Assembly: GCA_040772665.1 (NCBI GenBank)
Contig: JAXGXT010000002.1
Location: 186,001-250,000 of the forward strand
Direction: 5' to 3'
Source of the DNA: JAXGXT01 sp040772665
GTDB taxonomy: Bacteria; Bacillota; Clostridia; Lachnospirales; Anaerotignaceae
DNA: 64,000 bases
The translations under genes were made by a program, and so were the position numbers. Below are positions 27,513 to 35,645 of this stretch, piece by piece. Each line of letters opens with the position of its first letter. Position 1 is the first letter of the stretch. The notes below the pieces were generated by a model. That model made no database searches, was not told the DNA's origin, and was given only the letters and a program-made list of their open reading frames with translations.

Positions 27513-28150
27513 TGAAAGCTGTTATTTTTGCGGGAGCAGAAATTAAAGATTATGGGTTTTGCCAAAAATATATTAGCGTTGACACTATGATTGTTTGCTG
27601 TGACAGCGGTTTGCGTCATGCAAAGGCACTTGGCATAACCCCTCATGCAATGGTTGGAGATTTTGATTCTGTTGATGAGGAAACGTTTGAGTTTTTTAAA
27701 AATAAAGGTGTGGAAATTATAAAGTTTCCTTCCCATAAAGACGAAACAGACCTTGAGCTTGGCCTTGACTATGCTTTAAATAAAGGGGCAAAAGACATAA
27801 CTGTTTTTGGTGCTATCGGAAGCAGAATGGACCATACCCTTGCCAATTGTCACTACCTTTTATATCTTCTTGAAAAGGGTGTTATGGCAAGACTTGTTGA
27901 TGAAAAAAATGAAGTTTTTCTTATTGACAAAAGCTGTATTTTAAAGGGCGGCAAAGGAGATTTGGTTTCGCTTATTCCTCTTTCCATGGAGGTAAAAGGA
28001 ATTTCTACAAAAGGTCTTGAATATAGCCTTAAAGATGATGTTCTTAAGCTTAACGGGCGTCTTATTGCCGTTAGCAATGTGATGACGGAAGAGAAAGCGG
28101 AAATTGAAATAAAAGAAGGATTTCTTTTTGTAATGAGATGCAGCGACTAA
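27509..28150 (+). CDS. thiN: Thiamine pyrophosphokinase
   Basis: Transfers pyrophosphate from ATP to thiamine to make TPP. 213 residues of the ThiN/TPK type: CCDSGLRHAKALGITPHAMVGDFDS region, DETDLELGLDYAL and the GAIGSRMDHTLANC segment are family signatures. It starts within the last codons of rpe (4-nt overlap) and is the last gene of this run. No TPP riboswitch was seen upstream; regulation follows the operon. Confidence 0.93.
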   Translation: MMKAVIFAGAEIKDYGFCQKYISVDTMIVCCDSGLRHAKALGITPHAMVGDFDSVDEETFEFFKNKGVEIIKFPSHKDETDLELGLDYALNKGAKDITVFGAIGSRMDHTLANCHYLLYLLEKGVMARLVDEKNEVFLIDKSCILKGGKGDLVSLIPLSMEVKGISTKGLEYSLKDDVLKLNGRLIAVSNVMTEEKAEIEIKEGFLFVMRCSD

Positions 28151-28320
28151 AGCCATTGTGATATAGAAATACAGATGATATTAAAACCTTGGGGTTTTTT
28201 CCAAGGCTATTTGATTTTAAAAAAGTAAGGTGTAAGGCTAAAGAAAATGCCGACACTCATAGTGAATTGCAAAGGGAAGCGAAATACGCAGCTGCAATAT
28301 TTTAACTTTCTTTTTATACT

Positions 28321-28352
28321 AAGGTGTTTTGCTAAAAGCAGAGCACCTTTTT
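28321..28352 (+). terminator. Terminator after thiN
   Basis: Stem AAGGTG (28321-28326) with CACCTT, and an inner stem TGCT/AGCA separated by a symmetric internal loop, followed by TTTTAG. A weaker hairpin CCTTGG/CCAAGG lies at 28187-28206. Together they likely end the prkC operon. Confidence 0.6.
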
Positions 28353-28414
28353 AGTATCTTAAATGAAAACTAGGAATACAATGATATTAAATCCTTTGAG
28401 GAGGAAGTGTTATT

Positions 28415-28555
28415 ATGCAAAAAAAACTTCTCGGAGTTGTGCTTTCGTCAATGGGTATGGGTATGCTTATTGTTATTTTTCTTCCCTGGTGGGGGTTTTT
28501 GGCAGCCGCCATAATGGTTGTGGCAGGCGGGCTTTTAATTTTCAACAAATGCTGA
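28415..28555 (+). CDS. Small membrane protein, 46 residues, unknown function
   Basis: Not assigned to a named family. The ribosome site GAGGAGGAAGTG lies just upstream of ATG 28415. The product has a short basic start (MQKKLLG), then two closely spaced hydrophobic stretches split by PWWGF, a possible hairpin through the membrane, and ends FNKC. It lies between thiN and the convergent rpmB, where B. subtilis carries the 26-residue spoVM, but there is no similarity to SpoVM. Small proteins of this look occur in other Clostridia from memory; a role is unknown. Confidence 0.6.
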   Translation: MQKKLLGVVLSSMGMGMLIVIFLPWWGFLAAAIMVVAGGLLIFNKC

Positions 28556-28660
28556 TAAATTTTAAAAATAAAAAGCATAGAGTTTTAACTTAAAGCCGTT
28601 AAAAAACTATGCCTGAAATTTTTGTTCTATAATTTTTGTTCCACAATTGGAGAAAATAAT

Positions 28661-28697
28661 ATAAATAAAAATACTCTCAACATCAAAGTGCTGAGAG
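28661..28697 (-). terminator. Rho-independent terminator of rpmB
   Basis: On the minus strand CTCTCA (28697-28692) pairs with TGAGAG (28679-28674), followed by TATTTTTATTTA. It lies 11 nt beyond the rpmB stop codon. Confidence 0.75.
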
Positions 28698-28707
28698 CTG
28701 ATTTTTA

Positions 28708-28908
28708 TTATATAGCACGTGTTACTTTACCTGAACGTATACACCTTGTGCAAATGTAAATAGATCTCACCGTACCGTTATCGTTGATTTTAACTCTTTT
28801 AACGTTAGGTTTCCATACTTTATTAGCACGTCTGCTCACCTGGCTACGGTTGATGCTAATTCTATGCCCAGTACGTTGATTTTTTTCACAAATCTCACAT
28901 TTTGCCAT
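28708..28908 (-). CDS. rpmB: 50S ribosomal protein L28
   Basis: 66-residue ribosomal protein of the zinc-binding type: CEIC near the start and CTRC near the end provide four cysteine ligands. Family features are MAKCEICEKNQRTGH and SRRANKVWKPNVK. I chose the ATG at 28908, preceded on its strand by AAGGAGGTGCAAAGTA; the open frame extends upstream to 28947 but that part holds the ribosome site. It is transcribed opposite to asp23-fakA, the same arrangement as in B. subtilis. Confidence 0.96.
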   Translation of the reverse strand: MAKCEICEKNQRTGHRISINRSQVSRRANKVWKPNVKRVKINDNGTVRSIYICTRCIRSGKVTRAI

Positions 28909-29030
28909 TACTTTGCACCTCCTTAGTTTCTTTCCATGACACAACAAAAATATTTTAACAGAAATTCAGTATTATTGCAAGGGATTAAGCATATTTTTAT
29001 TAGTTTTTTTAAAAATAGTTTAAATATAAC

Positions 29031-29059
29031 TTTAAAAAGCAGGTGTTTAATGGTATAAT
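29031..29059 (+). promoter_or_regulatory. Extended -10 promoter for asp23-fakA
   Basis: TATAAT (29054-29059) is preceded by TGG, an extended -10 element, and 17 nt upstream lies TTTAAA (29031-29036), four of six matches to the -35 consensus. It lies about 95 bp before the asp23 start. Confidence 0.5.
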
Positions 29060-29152
29060 ATTGAACATCAAGCGGAGAAACTTAAGTCTGAAAGGCTTTT
29101 GCTCTGTTTTTTATATGCTTTTAATTACTTCAAGTTCGAAAGGAGTATGAAT

Positions 29153-29509
29153 ATGTCAGCTAAAATAGAAACTCAGTTGGGAATTATAACAATCGATAAC
29201 GAAGCTATAGCAAAAATTGCGGGAATTACTGCAATGGAATGTTACGGAATTGTGGGAATGGCCGCAAAAAATGTTAAAGACGGTTTTTTTCAGCTGCTCA
29301 AAGTTGAAAGTCTTACAAAGGGAATAAAGGTTTTTGTTGAAGAGAATAAAATTTTTCTCGATTTTCATATTATTGTTGAATATGGCACAAATATTTCAGC
29401 CATTGCAGAAAACATAATAAGCACAGTCAAGTATAAGCTTGAAGAAACTCTTGAGCTTGAAGTTGATAAAATAAACATCTTCGTTGAAGGCGTAAGAGTG
29501 GATAATTAA
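29153..29509 (+). CDS. Asp23/Gls24 family envelope stress protein
   Basis: 118-residue member of the Asp23/Gls24 (DUF322) family; YloU in B. subtilis occupies the same place. Family features are IGIVGM-like CYGIVGMAAKN and VEYGTNISAIAENI. Function is not settled; Staphylococcus Asp23 lies under the membrane and affects wall stress. I chose ATG 29153 because AAAGGAG (29139-29145) is 7 nt away; ATG 29147 would be too close. 14 nt before the DAK2-domain gene. Confidence 0.9.
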   Translation: MSAKIETQLGIITIDNEAIAKIAGITAMECYGIVGMAAKNVKDGFFQLLKVESLTKGIKVFVEENKIFLDFHIIVEYGTNISAIAENIISTVKYKLEETLELEVDKINIFVEGVRVDN

Positions 29510-29523
29510 GGAGGAAGTGCACC

Positions 29524-31164
29524 GTGAGTTTAACAGGCATAAACGGGCTGTTGTTTAAAAAAATGTTTATAGCCGGAGCAAATGAGCTTAACGATAACAA
29601 ACAGCTTGTTGATTCATTAAATGTTTTCCCAGTTCCTGATGGAGATACAGGAACAAACATGTCTCTTACTGCCCTTGCAGCGGCAAGGGAATGTGAAAAA
29701 ATAACTTCTTCAAACATAGGCGAAGCGGCTAAGGCGGCAGCAGGAGGCTCATTAAGAGGGGCAAGAGGAAACTCGGGAGTTATATTAAGCCAGCTTATTA
29801 GAGGGTTTTCAAAGGGGCTTGAGGGTGTTGAAGAAGCTGGCTGTCATGAAATAGCCCTTGCTTTTAGAAAAGGGGTTGAAACTGCATATAAAGCAGTTAT
29901 GAAACCGAAAGAGGGTACAATTTTAACTGTTGCCCGTGCATGTGCGGAAGCTGCTGAAAAGTATGTTTTTGAAACGGAAGATATAGAAGAGTTTTTAAAA
30001 AAAATTCTTGATGAAGGCAACGAAATGCTTCTTAAAACAAAAGATATGCTTCCTGTTCTTAAACAGGCTGACGTGGTTGATGCAGGCGGCATGGGTCTTA
30101 TGTGCATACTTACAGGTGCTTTAAAATCCATTGACATTGTCGGGGATATTGTTTTAAATGATGACACAAAAAAAGCAGACGTGGACTTTTCTGCACTTTC
30201 TTCAATAGACCATTCGGGAATTACATTTGGTTACTGCACTGAATTTTTTATATTAAAAAAAGATGTGTCTGAAGAAACTGTTGAAGGCTTAAAATCATAT
30301 TTTATGACTTTGGGAGATTCACTTGTTGTTGTTGCTGATGAAGACATGGTTAAAATTCATGTTCATACAGATCACCCTGGCAAGATAATAGAAAAGGCTC
30401 TTGAGGTTGGACATCTTGATGGATTAAAAATTGATAACATGAGGCTTCAGCACAGCAGCAAAACAGAAATCTTTTCGGAAAGCAAAGAAGATATTGCTCA
30501 AATAAAAGATATAGGTTTCATTTCTATTTCTATGGGCAGCGGAATATCTGATATTTTTAAAAACCTTGGTGTTGATGAAATAATAGAGGGTGGTCAGACT
30601 ATGAACCCAAGCACTGAGGATATTTTAAAGGCAATAGATAAAATTAATGCAAAAAAAATTATTATTTTGCCCAACAATAAAAACATAATTCTTGCTGCCG
30701 AACAAGCTGCAAAGCTTACAAAGGACAAGGAAGTTTTTGTTCTTCCAAGCAAAACGGTGCCTGAAGGAATTGCGGCAATGATAGGCTATGATGAAAAAAA
30801 TAGTATAGAAAAAAGCTTTAGCGATATGAAAGAAAGCATTTCCTTTGTTAAAACCTGCTCTGTAACATATGCGGTTCGTGACACTGTAATAGAAGATAAA
30901 AGTATAAAAGAGGGGGACATCCTTGGAATGATTGGCGGAGAGATTAAAGTCATTTCAAAAAATGTGTCAGAGGGAACAAAAGAACTTTTATCAACAGCTA
31001 TTGACGATGAAAGCGAAATTGTAAGCATATTTTACGGCAGTGATGTAACAGAAGAGGATGCTGAGGAAATTGCTGAATATGTTAGGAATGAACATTCCTC
31101 TTGTGATGTGGAAATACATAGAGGAAATCAGCCTTTATATTATTATATAATTTCTGTTGAATAA
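29524..31164 (+). CDS. fakA: Fatty acid kinase catalytic subunit FakA (DAK2 domain, YloV)
   Basis: 546 residues, close to B. subtilis YloV (553). FakA phosphorylates fatty acids bound to FakB for phospholipid synthesis. Residues 1-200 form the DAK2 kinase domain with FPVPDGDTGTNM (Mg-binding aspartates) and GGSLRGARGNSGVILSQ; the middle and C-terminal domains follow the family (DMVKIHVHTDHPG, NNKNI, YGSDVTEEDAEEI). The start is GTG 29524 with AAGGAGGAAGTG before it. A FakB gene is not in the window, and recG, usual in this place, is missing. Confidence 0.92.
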   Translation: MSLTGINGLLFKKMFIAGANELNDNKQLVDSLNVFPVPDGDTGTNMSLTALAAARECEKITSSNIGEAAKAAAGGSLRGARGNSGVILSQLIRGFSKGLEGVEEAGCHEIALAFRKGVETAYKAVMKPKEGTILTVARACAEAAEKYVFETEDIEEFLKKILDEGNEMLLKTKDMLPVLKQADVVDAGGMGLMCILTGALKSIDIVGDIVLNDDTKKADVDFSALSSIDHSGITFGYCTEFFILKKDVSEETVEGLKSYFMTLGDSLVVVADEDMVKIHVHTDHPGKIIEKALEVGHLDGLKIDNMRLQHSSKTEIFSESKEDIAQIKDIGFISISMGSGISDIFKNLGVDEIIEGGQTMNPSTEDILKAIDKINAKKIIILPNNKNIILAAEQAAKLTKDKEVFVLPSKTVPEGIAAMIGYDEKNSIEKSFSDMKESISFVKTCSVTYAVRDTVIEDKSIKEGDILGMIGGEIKVISKNVSEGTKELLSTAIDDESEIVSIFYGSDVTEEDAEEIAEYVRNEHSSCDVEIHRGNQPLYYYIISVE

Positions 31165-31361
31165 ATAATTGGCTTTATAAAAATAGTTGATGCTGATTTT
31201 ACAATTTTATCATTGAAGAGAGATAGGTATTGGACTTTATTGAAATTATTTTATTTAGATGTGGTTTAAGAAACAGATTTCTAACCGAAGATATATAAGT
31301 TTTTATGCGGCAAGCATATTTGCTTATTTTTATTATTTAACTAAATTTATTGTAAAACTAA

Positions 31362-31398
31362 AATATGCCCAAGAATTATCTATGGGCATATTTTTTAT
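31362..31398. terminator. Hairpin terminator between fakA and yeiH
   Basis: AATATGCCCA (31362-31371) pairs with TGGGCATATT (31383-31392), 11-nt loop. T-rich tracts flank both sides, so it can serve the minus-strand yeiH and plus-strand transcription. Confidence 0.75.
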
Positions 31399-32412
31399 TT
31401 ATATTTGTCCTAAAAGAAGCTGCACAGCAAAAGCAACAATAACAACAAGTAAAGAAATTAAAAAACCATGAATCATAGGCTTTAAGCCTGATTTGGCAAC
31501 GTCTGAAAAATTTGTTTTAAGACCGATTGCACCCAAGGACATTACCATAAAAAATTTGCTTATTTTTGAAACATCATGGCTAAATGCATCTGAAATAATT
31601 CCTGTGCTTTTTATTGAAACCATAATAAGAAACATCAAAATAAAGTAAGGAAAAATCTCCTTTATATTTGCTTTTTTTCGAACAGATTCTCCATTAATAA
31701 TGCTCTTTTCTTTTTGGTTTATAAAAGAAAAAATAATTACTGTGGGAATAATCGAAAGAGTTCGTGTCAGTTTAACAATTACAGAATATGCACCTGCCGC
31801 ATCAGAAAAAGCATATCCTGCCGCAACAACAGAAGATGTATCGTTAACTGCAGTGCCTGCCCATAAGCCATAGCCCATATCACTCATGCCGAAATATTTA
31901 CCTGCAATAGGAAAAAGTATTACCATGAATATATCAAAAATAAATGTTGCAGATATGGCATAAGCTATATCAGAATCCTTTGCTTCAATTGTAGGTGCAA
32001 TTGCCGCAACTGCAGAGCCGCCGCAAATTCCCGTTCCTGCGGAAATAAGGCTTGAAAGTTTCCAATCCATTCCAAAAGCTTTGCCTAAAACATAACCTCC
32101 GCCAAAGGCGGCAAATAGTGTAAAACACATAACAAAAATTGAATATTTTCCTACTTGAAACACCTGGGAAAAGCTGAGAGTTATTCCCATAAGTACAATG
32201 GCTAACCGCAAAATTTGTTTTGATGTGAACACAATACCGTTTTTAAAAAGAGTGTGTTTGGAAATTAAGGGATTAAGCATCATGCCTATTAAAAGTGCAA
32301 ATACACTTCCGCTTATAAGCCCCATTGGCACAAATGTACTGATATGATTAGATATTATTGCTAAAATCACCGCAGCAAGAATCCCAGGCAAAAGCTTTGT
32401 AATTGTTTTCAT
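31399..32412 (-). CDS. YeiH/UPF0324 family putative sulfate exporter
   Basis: 337-residue membrane protein with about ten hydrophobic segments. Family motifs: GLISGSVFALLIGMMLNPL, GTGICGGSAVAAIAPTIEA and WAGTAVNDTSSVVAAGYAFS. Members have been annotated as sulfate exporters, an assignment with limited experimental support. The gene is divergent from a LysR-type regulator with only 100 bp between starts, an arrangement often seen for this family, so the regulator probably controls it. Confidence 0.83.
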   Translation of the reverse strand: MKTITKLLPGILAAVILAIISNHISTFVPMGLISGSVFALLIGMMLNPLISKHTLFKNGIVFTSKQILRLAIVLMGITLSFSQVFQVGKYSIFVMCFTLFAAFGGGYVLGKAFGMDWKLSSLISAGTGICGGSAVAAIAPTIEAKDSDIAYAISATFIFDIFMVILFPIAGKYFGMSDMGYGLWAGTAVNDTSSVVAAGYAFSDAAGAYSVIVKLTRTLSIIPTVIIFSFINQKEKSIINGESVRKKANIKEIFPYFILMFLIMVSIKSTGIISDAFSHDVSKISKFFMVMSLGAIGLKTNFSDVAKSGLKPMIHGFLISLLVVIVAFAVQLLLGQI

Positions 32413-32474
32413 AAAAATCTACCTCCGTAAGGTTGATTTTACGGTTATACATTGATAAAATCAAATTATTGTTT

Positions 32475-32490
32475 ATTATAAAGTTATAAT
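32475..32490. promoter_or_regulatory. Palindrome between yeiH and the LysR gene
   Basis: ATTATAA-AG-TTATAAT is a perfect 7-bp inverted repeat (32475-32481 with 32484-32490), 22 bp before the lysR start, over the likely -10 region. It is a candidate binding site for the LysR protein; AT-rich chance palindromes are common, hence the modest score. Confidence 0.35.
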
Positions 32491-32512
32491 TTAGGATAAT
32501 GGAGGATTTTAT

Positions 32513-33400
32513 ATGCTTGATTTTCGTCACCAAACTTTTTTGGCTCTTTGCACAATAGGAAGTTACACAAAAACTGCAGAAGAGCTTAATATGACACAGC
32601 CCGGTGTAACACAGCACATTAAATATCTTGAGCAGTATTATGGAGGAAAACTTTTTATATATAAAAACAGAAAACTGTCTCTCACAAAAAAAGGGGAAAA
32701 GCTTTATAATTTTACCAATAGGGTACAGGCGGACAGACGCATGTTTGAGAGAGTGATTTTTACTGAAACAGAAGAAAGTGTTCCTCTTTTGTTTGGCGCA
32801 ACCCTTACAATCGGCGAATATATTATGCCTAAAATTCTTAGAAAACTTATTGAAGATTATCCTGAAACATCCCTTTCGATGAATGTTGGAAATACGGAAG
32901 TTCTTCTTAATAAGCTGCATAAAGGAGAAATTAATTTTGCACTTTTGGAAGGATATTTTAATAAAGCGGAATATGAATCAATTGTTATGAAAAAAGAAAG
33001 ATTTATTCCTGTTTGCAGCAAAAAGTCTAATCTTGTTAATAGGGAGGTAACGCTTAAGGAACTTCTTACACATAACCTTGTTTTAAGAGAAAAAGGTTCA
33101 GGAACAAGAGATATTTTAGAACACTCGCTTTTGCGTTATAACCTTACAGTTCAAAGCTTTAAACATATTTATGAAGTTGGAAACATGAGTGCTATAAAAC
33201 AGCTTGTGGCAGAAGATGCCGGAGTGTCTTTTATGTATTTGGCTGCTGCAAAAAAAGAGCTTGAGGAAGGAATTCTTTCTGAAATTAACGTAGAAGGATT
33301 TTTGGCAGAGCACGATTTTAGTTTTGTGTTTTTAAAAGACAGCATACACACCAATGAATATTTAAAATGGTATGAGTTAATTAAAAATGCAGATGAATGA
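32513..33400 (+). CDS. LysR family transcriptional regulator, divergent from yeiH
   Basis: 295-residue regulator: winged HTH at 1-60 (FLALCTIGSYTKTAEELNMTQPGVTQHI as two overlapping helices) and a periplasmic-binding-like effector domain from about 90. GGAGG at 32501-32505 gives the start. Genes next to yeiH of this type are often CysB/YeiE-like, so sulfur compounds or related anions are possible effectors, but no residue proves it. It ends 73 nt before a serine recombinase gene. Confidence 0.85.
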   Translation: MLDFRHQTFLALCTIGSYTKTAEELNMTQPGVTQHIKYLEQYYGGKLFIYKNRKLSLTKKGEKLYNFTNRVQADRRMFERVIFTETEESVPLLFGATLTIGEYIMPKILRKLIEDYPETSLSMNVGNTEVLLNKLHKGEINFALLEGYFNKAEYESIVMKKERFIPVCSKKSNLVNREVTLKELLTHNLVLREKGSGTRDILEHSLLRYNLTVQSFKHIYEVGNMSAIKQLVAEDAGVSFMYLAAAKKELEEGILSEINVEGFLAEHDFSFVFLKDSIHTNEYLKWYELIKNADE

Positions 33401-33472
33401 AAACATATTATAAAATTTGTAAAATTGACGCTAAAACAGCCCTTAAAAATATATATTTATTGGGAGGTTGCA

Positions 33473-34960
33473 ATGATATATATATATGCCCGTCAATCCA
33501 TTGATAAAAAAGACAGCATTTCCATAGAAACTCAAATTGAATATGCAAAAAGAGAAGTTTTTAATGAAAACTTCAGGATATATCAAGATAAAGGCTACAG
33601 CGGAAAAAACATCAACAGACCAGCTTTCGAGCAGATGATGATTGATATGGATACTGAAACAGTTTCCAAGATTGTGGTTTACCGTCTTGACCGTATAAGC
33701 AGGTCAATTGTGGATTTTGCTGATTTTATAAACAACCTTGAAGATAAAAAGGTTTCCTTCGTTTCTGCAACTGAAAAATTTGATACATCAACCCCTATGG
33801 GACGTGCCATGCTTTATATAATTATTGTTTTTGCCCAGCTTGAACGAGAAACCATTGCCGAGAGAGTTAAAGATAATTATTATGCACGTGTTAAAAAGGG
33901 AGGTATTGGGGGAGGCCCTGCTCCTTATGGTTTTGAAATAATTAAAAAGACAGTTGATGGTACAAAAATGTCAATTTACAAATGCAGCAAAGAAATTGAT
34001 GTGGTGTGTAAAATTTTTCAGCTTTATAGTCTTCCCACAACATCTTTGGCAGATGTACAGCGTTATTTATCAGAAAATAAAATAACAACTGCATCAGGCA
34101 AGTCCTGGGATAACACAAAACTTTCTTCACTTCTTAAATCTCCTGTTTATGTAAAGGCAGACATTGGAATTTATAATTATTATAAATCAAAGGGTGCAAT
34201 AATTGCCAATGAGCTAGAAGAATTTGATGGTAAAAAGGCTTGTGTTTTAGTTGGAAAGAGAAGCTCTAATTCACGCAAATATTCAGATGTCACAAACCAC
34301 CTGCTTGCTATTGCCTCTCATGACGGAATTATAGACAGCGATATTTTTCTTTATTGTCAGCATAAGCTGAATCAAAACAAACAGCTTAAAAACCTGCATA
34401 AAGGAAAACACAGTTGGCTTACAGGGTTTGTAAAATGCGGAAACTGCGGATATTCTTTTTCTGTGCGTAAAGGAAAGTGTAAAGAAGGCATGGTTAATTA
34501 TTTTTCATGCAGCGGCAAATATGTTCATAAAGTTTGTAAGTTACAGCAAACACACAGAGTTGATGATGTGGAAAACTATGTTGAAAAGGAGATTTTAAAA
34601 AGATTAAAGGATAAAAAGAGTGATGTATCACTGTTAGCTGAAACAGAAAAAACGGAAACTTCATGCCACACCGTAAAAATAGCTGAAATAGACTTTAAAA
34701 TCACTAATCTTGTTTCAAGCCTTGAAGAAAGCACAGGGGCAAGCATTTCATACATAAACAAAAGAATTGAAGAATTGGATGAAGAAAAAAGAAAACTAAT
34801 AAATATATATTTTGAAGAAATTAAATCTCGTAAAGAAGCTGTGAATCCTCCGGACTTTGATTATAACAACTTATGCTTTGATGATAAAAAAGAACTGGCA
34901 AAGCTTTTTATTAATCATATTATTTTAGGCAATAAAGTTATAGAAATAATCTGGAAATAA
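33473..34960 (+). CDS. Large serine recombinase at the pdaB junction
   Basis: 495-residue site-specific recombinase. Resolvase domain with nucleophile Ser9 (YIYARQSIDKKD), then YQDKGYSGK, YRLDRISRS and FAQLERETIAERV; recombinase domain about 155-270; zinc ribbon CGNCGYSFSVRKG with two later cysteines about 320-360; coiled coil near the end. I chose ATG 33473 with GGGAGG (33462-33467); the frame is open from 33425. Its stop is about 10 nt from the point where the minus-strand polysaccharide deacetylase loses homology, the same geometry as the recombinase beside feoB. No other element genes are visible. Confidence 0.9.
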   Translation: MIYIYARQSIDKKDSISIETQIEYAKREVFNENFRIYQDKGYSGKNINRPAFEQMMIDMDTETVSKIVVYRLDRISRSIVDFADFINNLEDKKVSFVSATEKFDTSTPMGRAMLYIIIVFAQLERETIAERVKDNYYARVKKGGIGGGPAPYGFEIIKKTVDGTKMSIYKCSKEIDVVCKIFQLYSLPTTSLADVQRYLSENKITTASGKSWDNTKLSSLLKSPVYVKADIGIYNYYKSKGAIIANELEEFDGKKACVLVGKRSSNSRKYSDVTNHLLAIASHDGIIDSDIFLYCQHKLNQNKQLKNLHKGKHSWLTGFVKCGNCGYSFSVRKGKCKEGMVNYFSCSGKYVHKVCKLQQTHRVDDVENYVEKEILKRLKDKKSDVSLLAETEKTETSCHTVKIAEIDFKITNLVSSLEESTGASISYINKRIEELDEEKRKLINIYFEEIKSRKEAVNPPDFDYNNLCFDDKKELAKLFINHIILGNKVIEIIWK

Positions 34961-35525
34961 TTTTTGTTTCAAGGCTATCAACATCCCATTGTACAGTATA
35001 ATATCCTGTTTCATCAGCTCCTTCAATAACTTTGTTGTCGTATTCGCCAAAAGGAGGTCTGAACAAATCCATTTCATACCCCGTAAGTTCATAAACCTTA
35101 TTATGGGTTTCCATAATTTCTTTTTTTATTTGCTCTTTAGTAAGCTGGCTCATATGAGGGTGGGTTGCTGAGTGATTAGCCAAATCGTGGCCTGATAAAA
35201 ATATCTTCATCACCTCTTGGGGGTAATCGTCTACCCAGTATCCACACATAAAAAATGTTGTTTTTACATCATTTTCTTTAAGTATTTTTAAAAGCTCGTC
35301 TGTGTCATCGGCACCCCATGCGGCATCAAAACTTATAGAAATCTTCTTTTCATCTGTTTTAACGCAGTAGATAGGAAGCTTTCTTTCTTTACTTACAGCA
35401 TAGGAAAAAACTTCTTTAACATTAACATTAAAAACACTAAAGCTTGCAATTCCTATTAGGGCTGCCGCAAAAGCTATTAAAAGTCTTTTGTTTAATTTAG
35501 TTTTAAATATTTTCATATAAATCAC
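34938..35525 (-). pseudogene. pdaB: PdaB-like sporulation polysaccharide deacetylase, C-terminally truncated
   Basis: Resembles clostridial PdaB-type NodB deacetylases, which act on spore cortex or wall glycans. An N-terminal membrane anchor is followed by RKLPIYCVKTDEKKI-type sequence, the metal aspartate region FDAAWGADD, the histidine motif NHSATHPH and FRPPFGEYDNKVI. Homology holds to VQWDVDSL and then is replaced by ETKIISRLFL and a stop; about 60 residues with the last NodB motif (LFH) are missing. The break at about 34970 lies next to the recombinase stop. An AGGTGAT ribosome site and normal start suggest the gene was functional, or becomes so after excision. Confidence 0.82.
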
Positions 35526-35589
35526 CTCGTTAAACTCTATGTTCTTTCAGGGGGTTATAAGCAAGTACTTATAAAATTAATTTCTTTAA

Positions 35590-35625
35590 TGTAAAAAGGC
35601 AGCTTTTTTATAAAGACTGCCTTAA
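35590..35625 (-). terminator. Terminator after nhaC
   Basis: On the minus strand AAGGCAG (35623-35617) pairs with CTGCCTT (35602-35596), followed by TTTACATT. The loop is T/A-rich. Confidence 0.7.
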
Positions 35626-35645
35626 TGTTTAGGTTTTTTAAATTA

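Noticed and set aside
28909..28947. Longer N-terminus for L28
   Set aside because: The interval holds the AAGGAGG ribosome site; L28 proteins begin MAKCEIC or similar.
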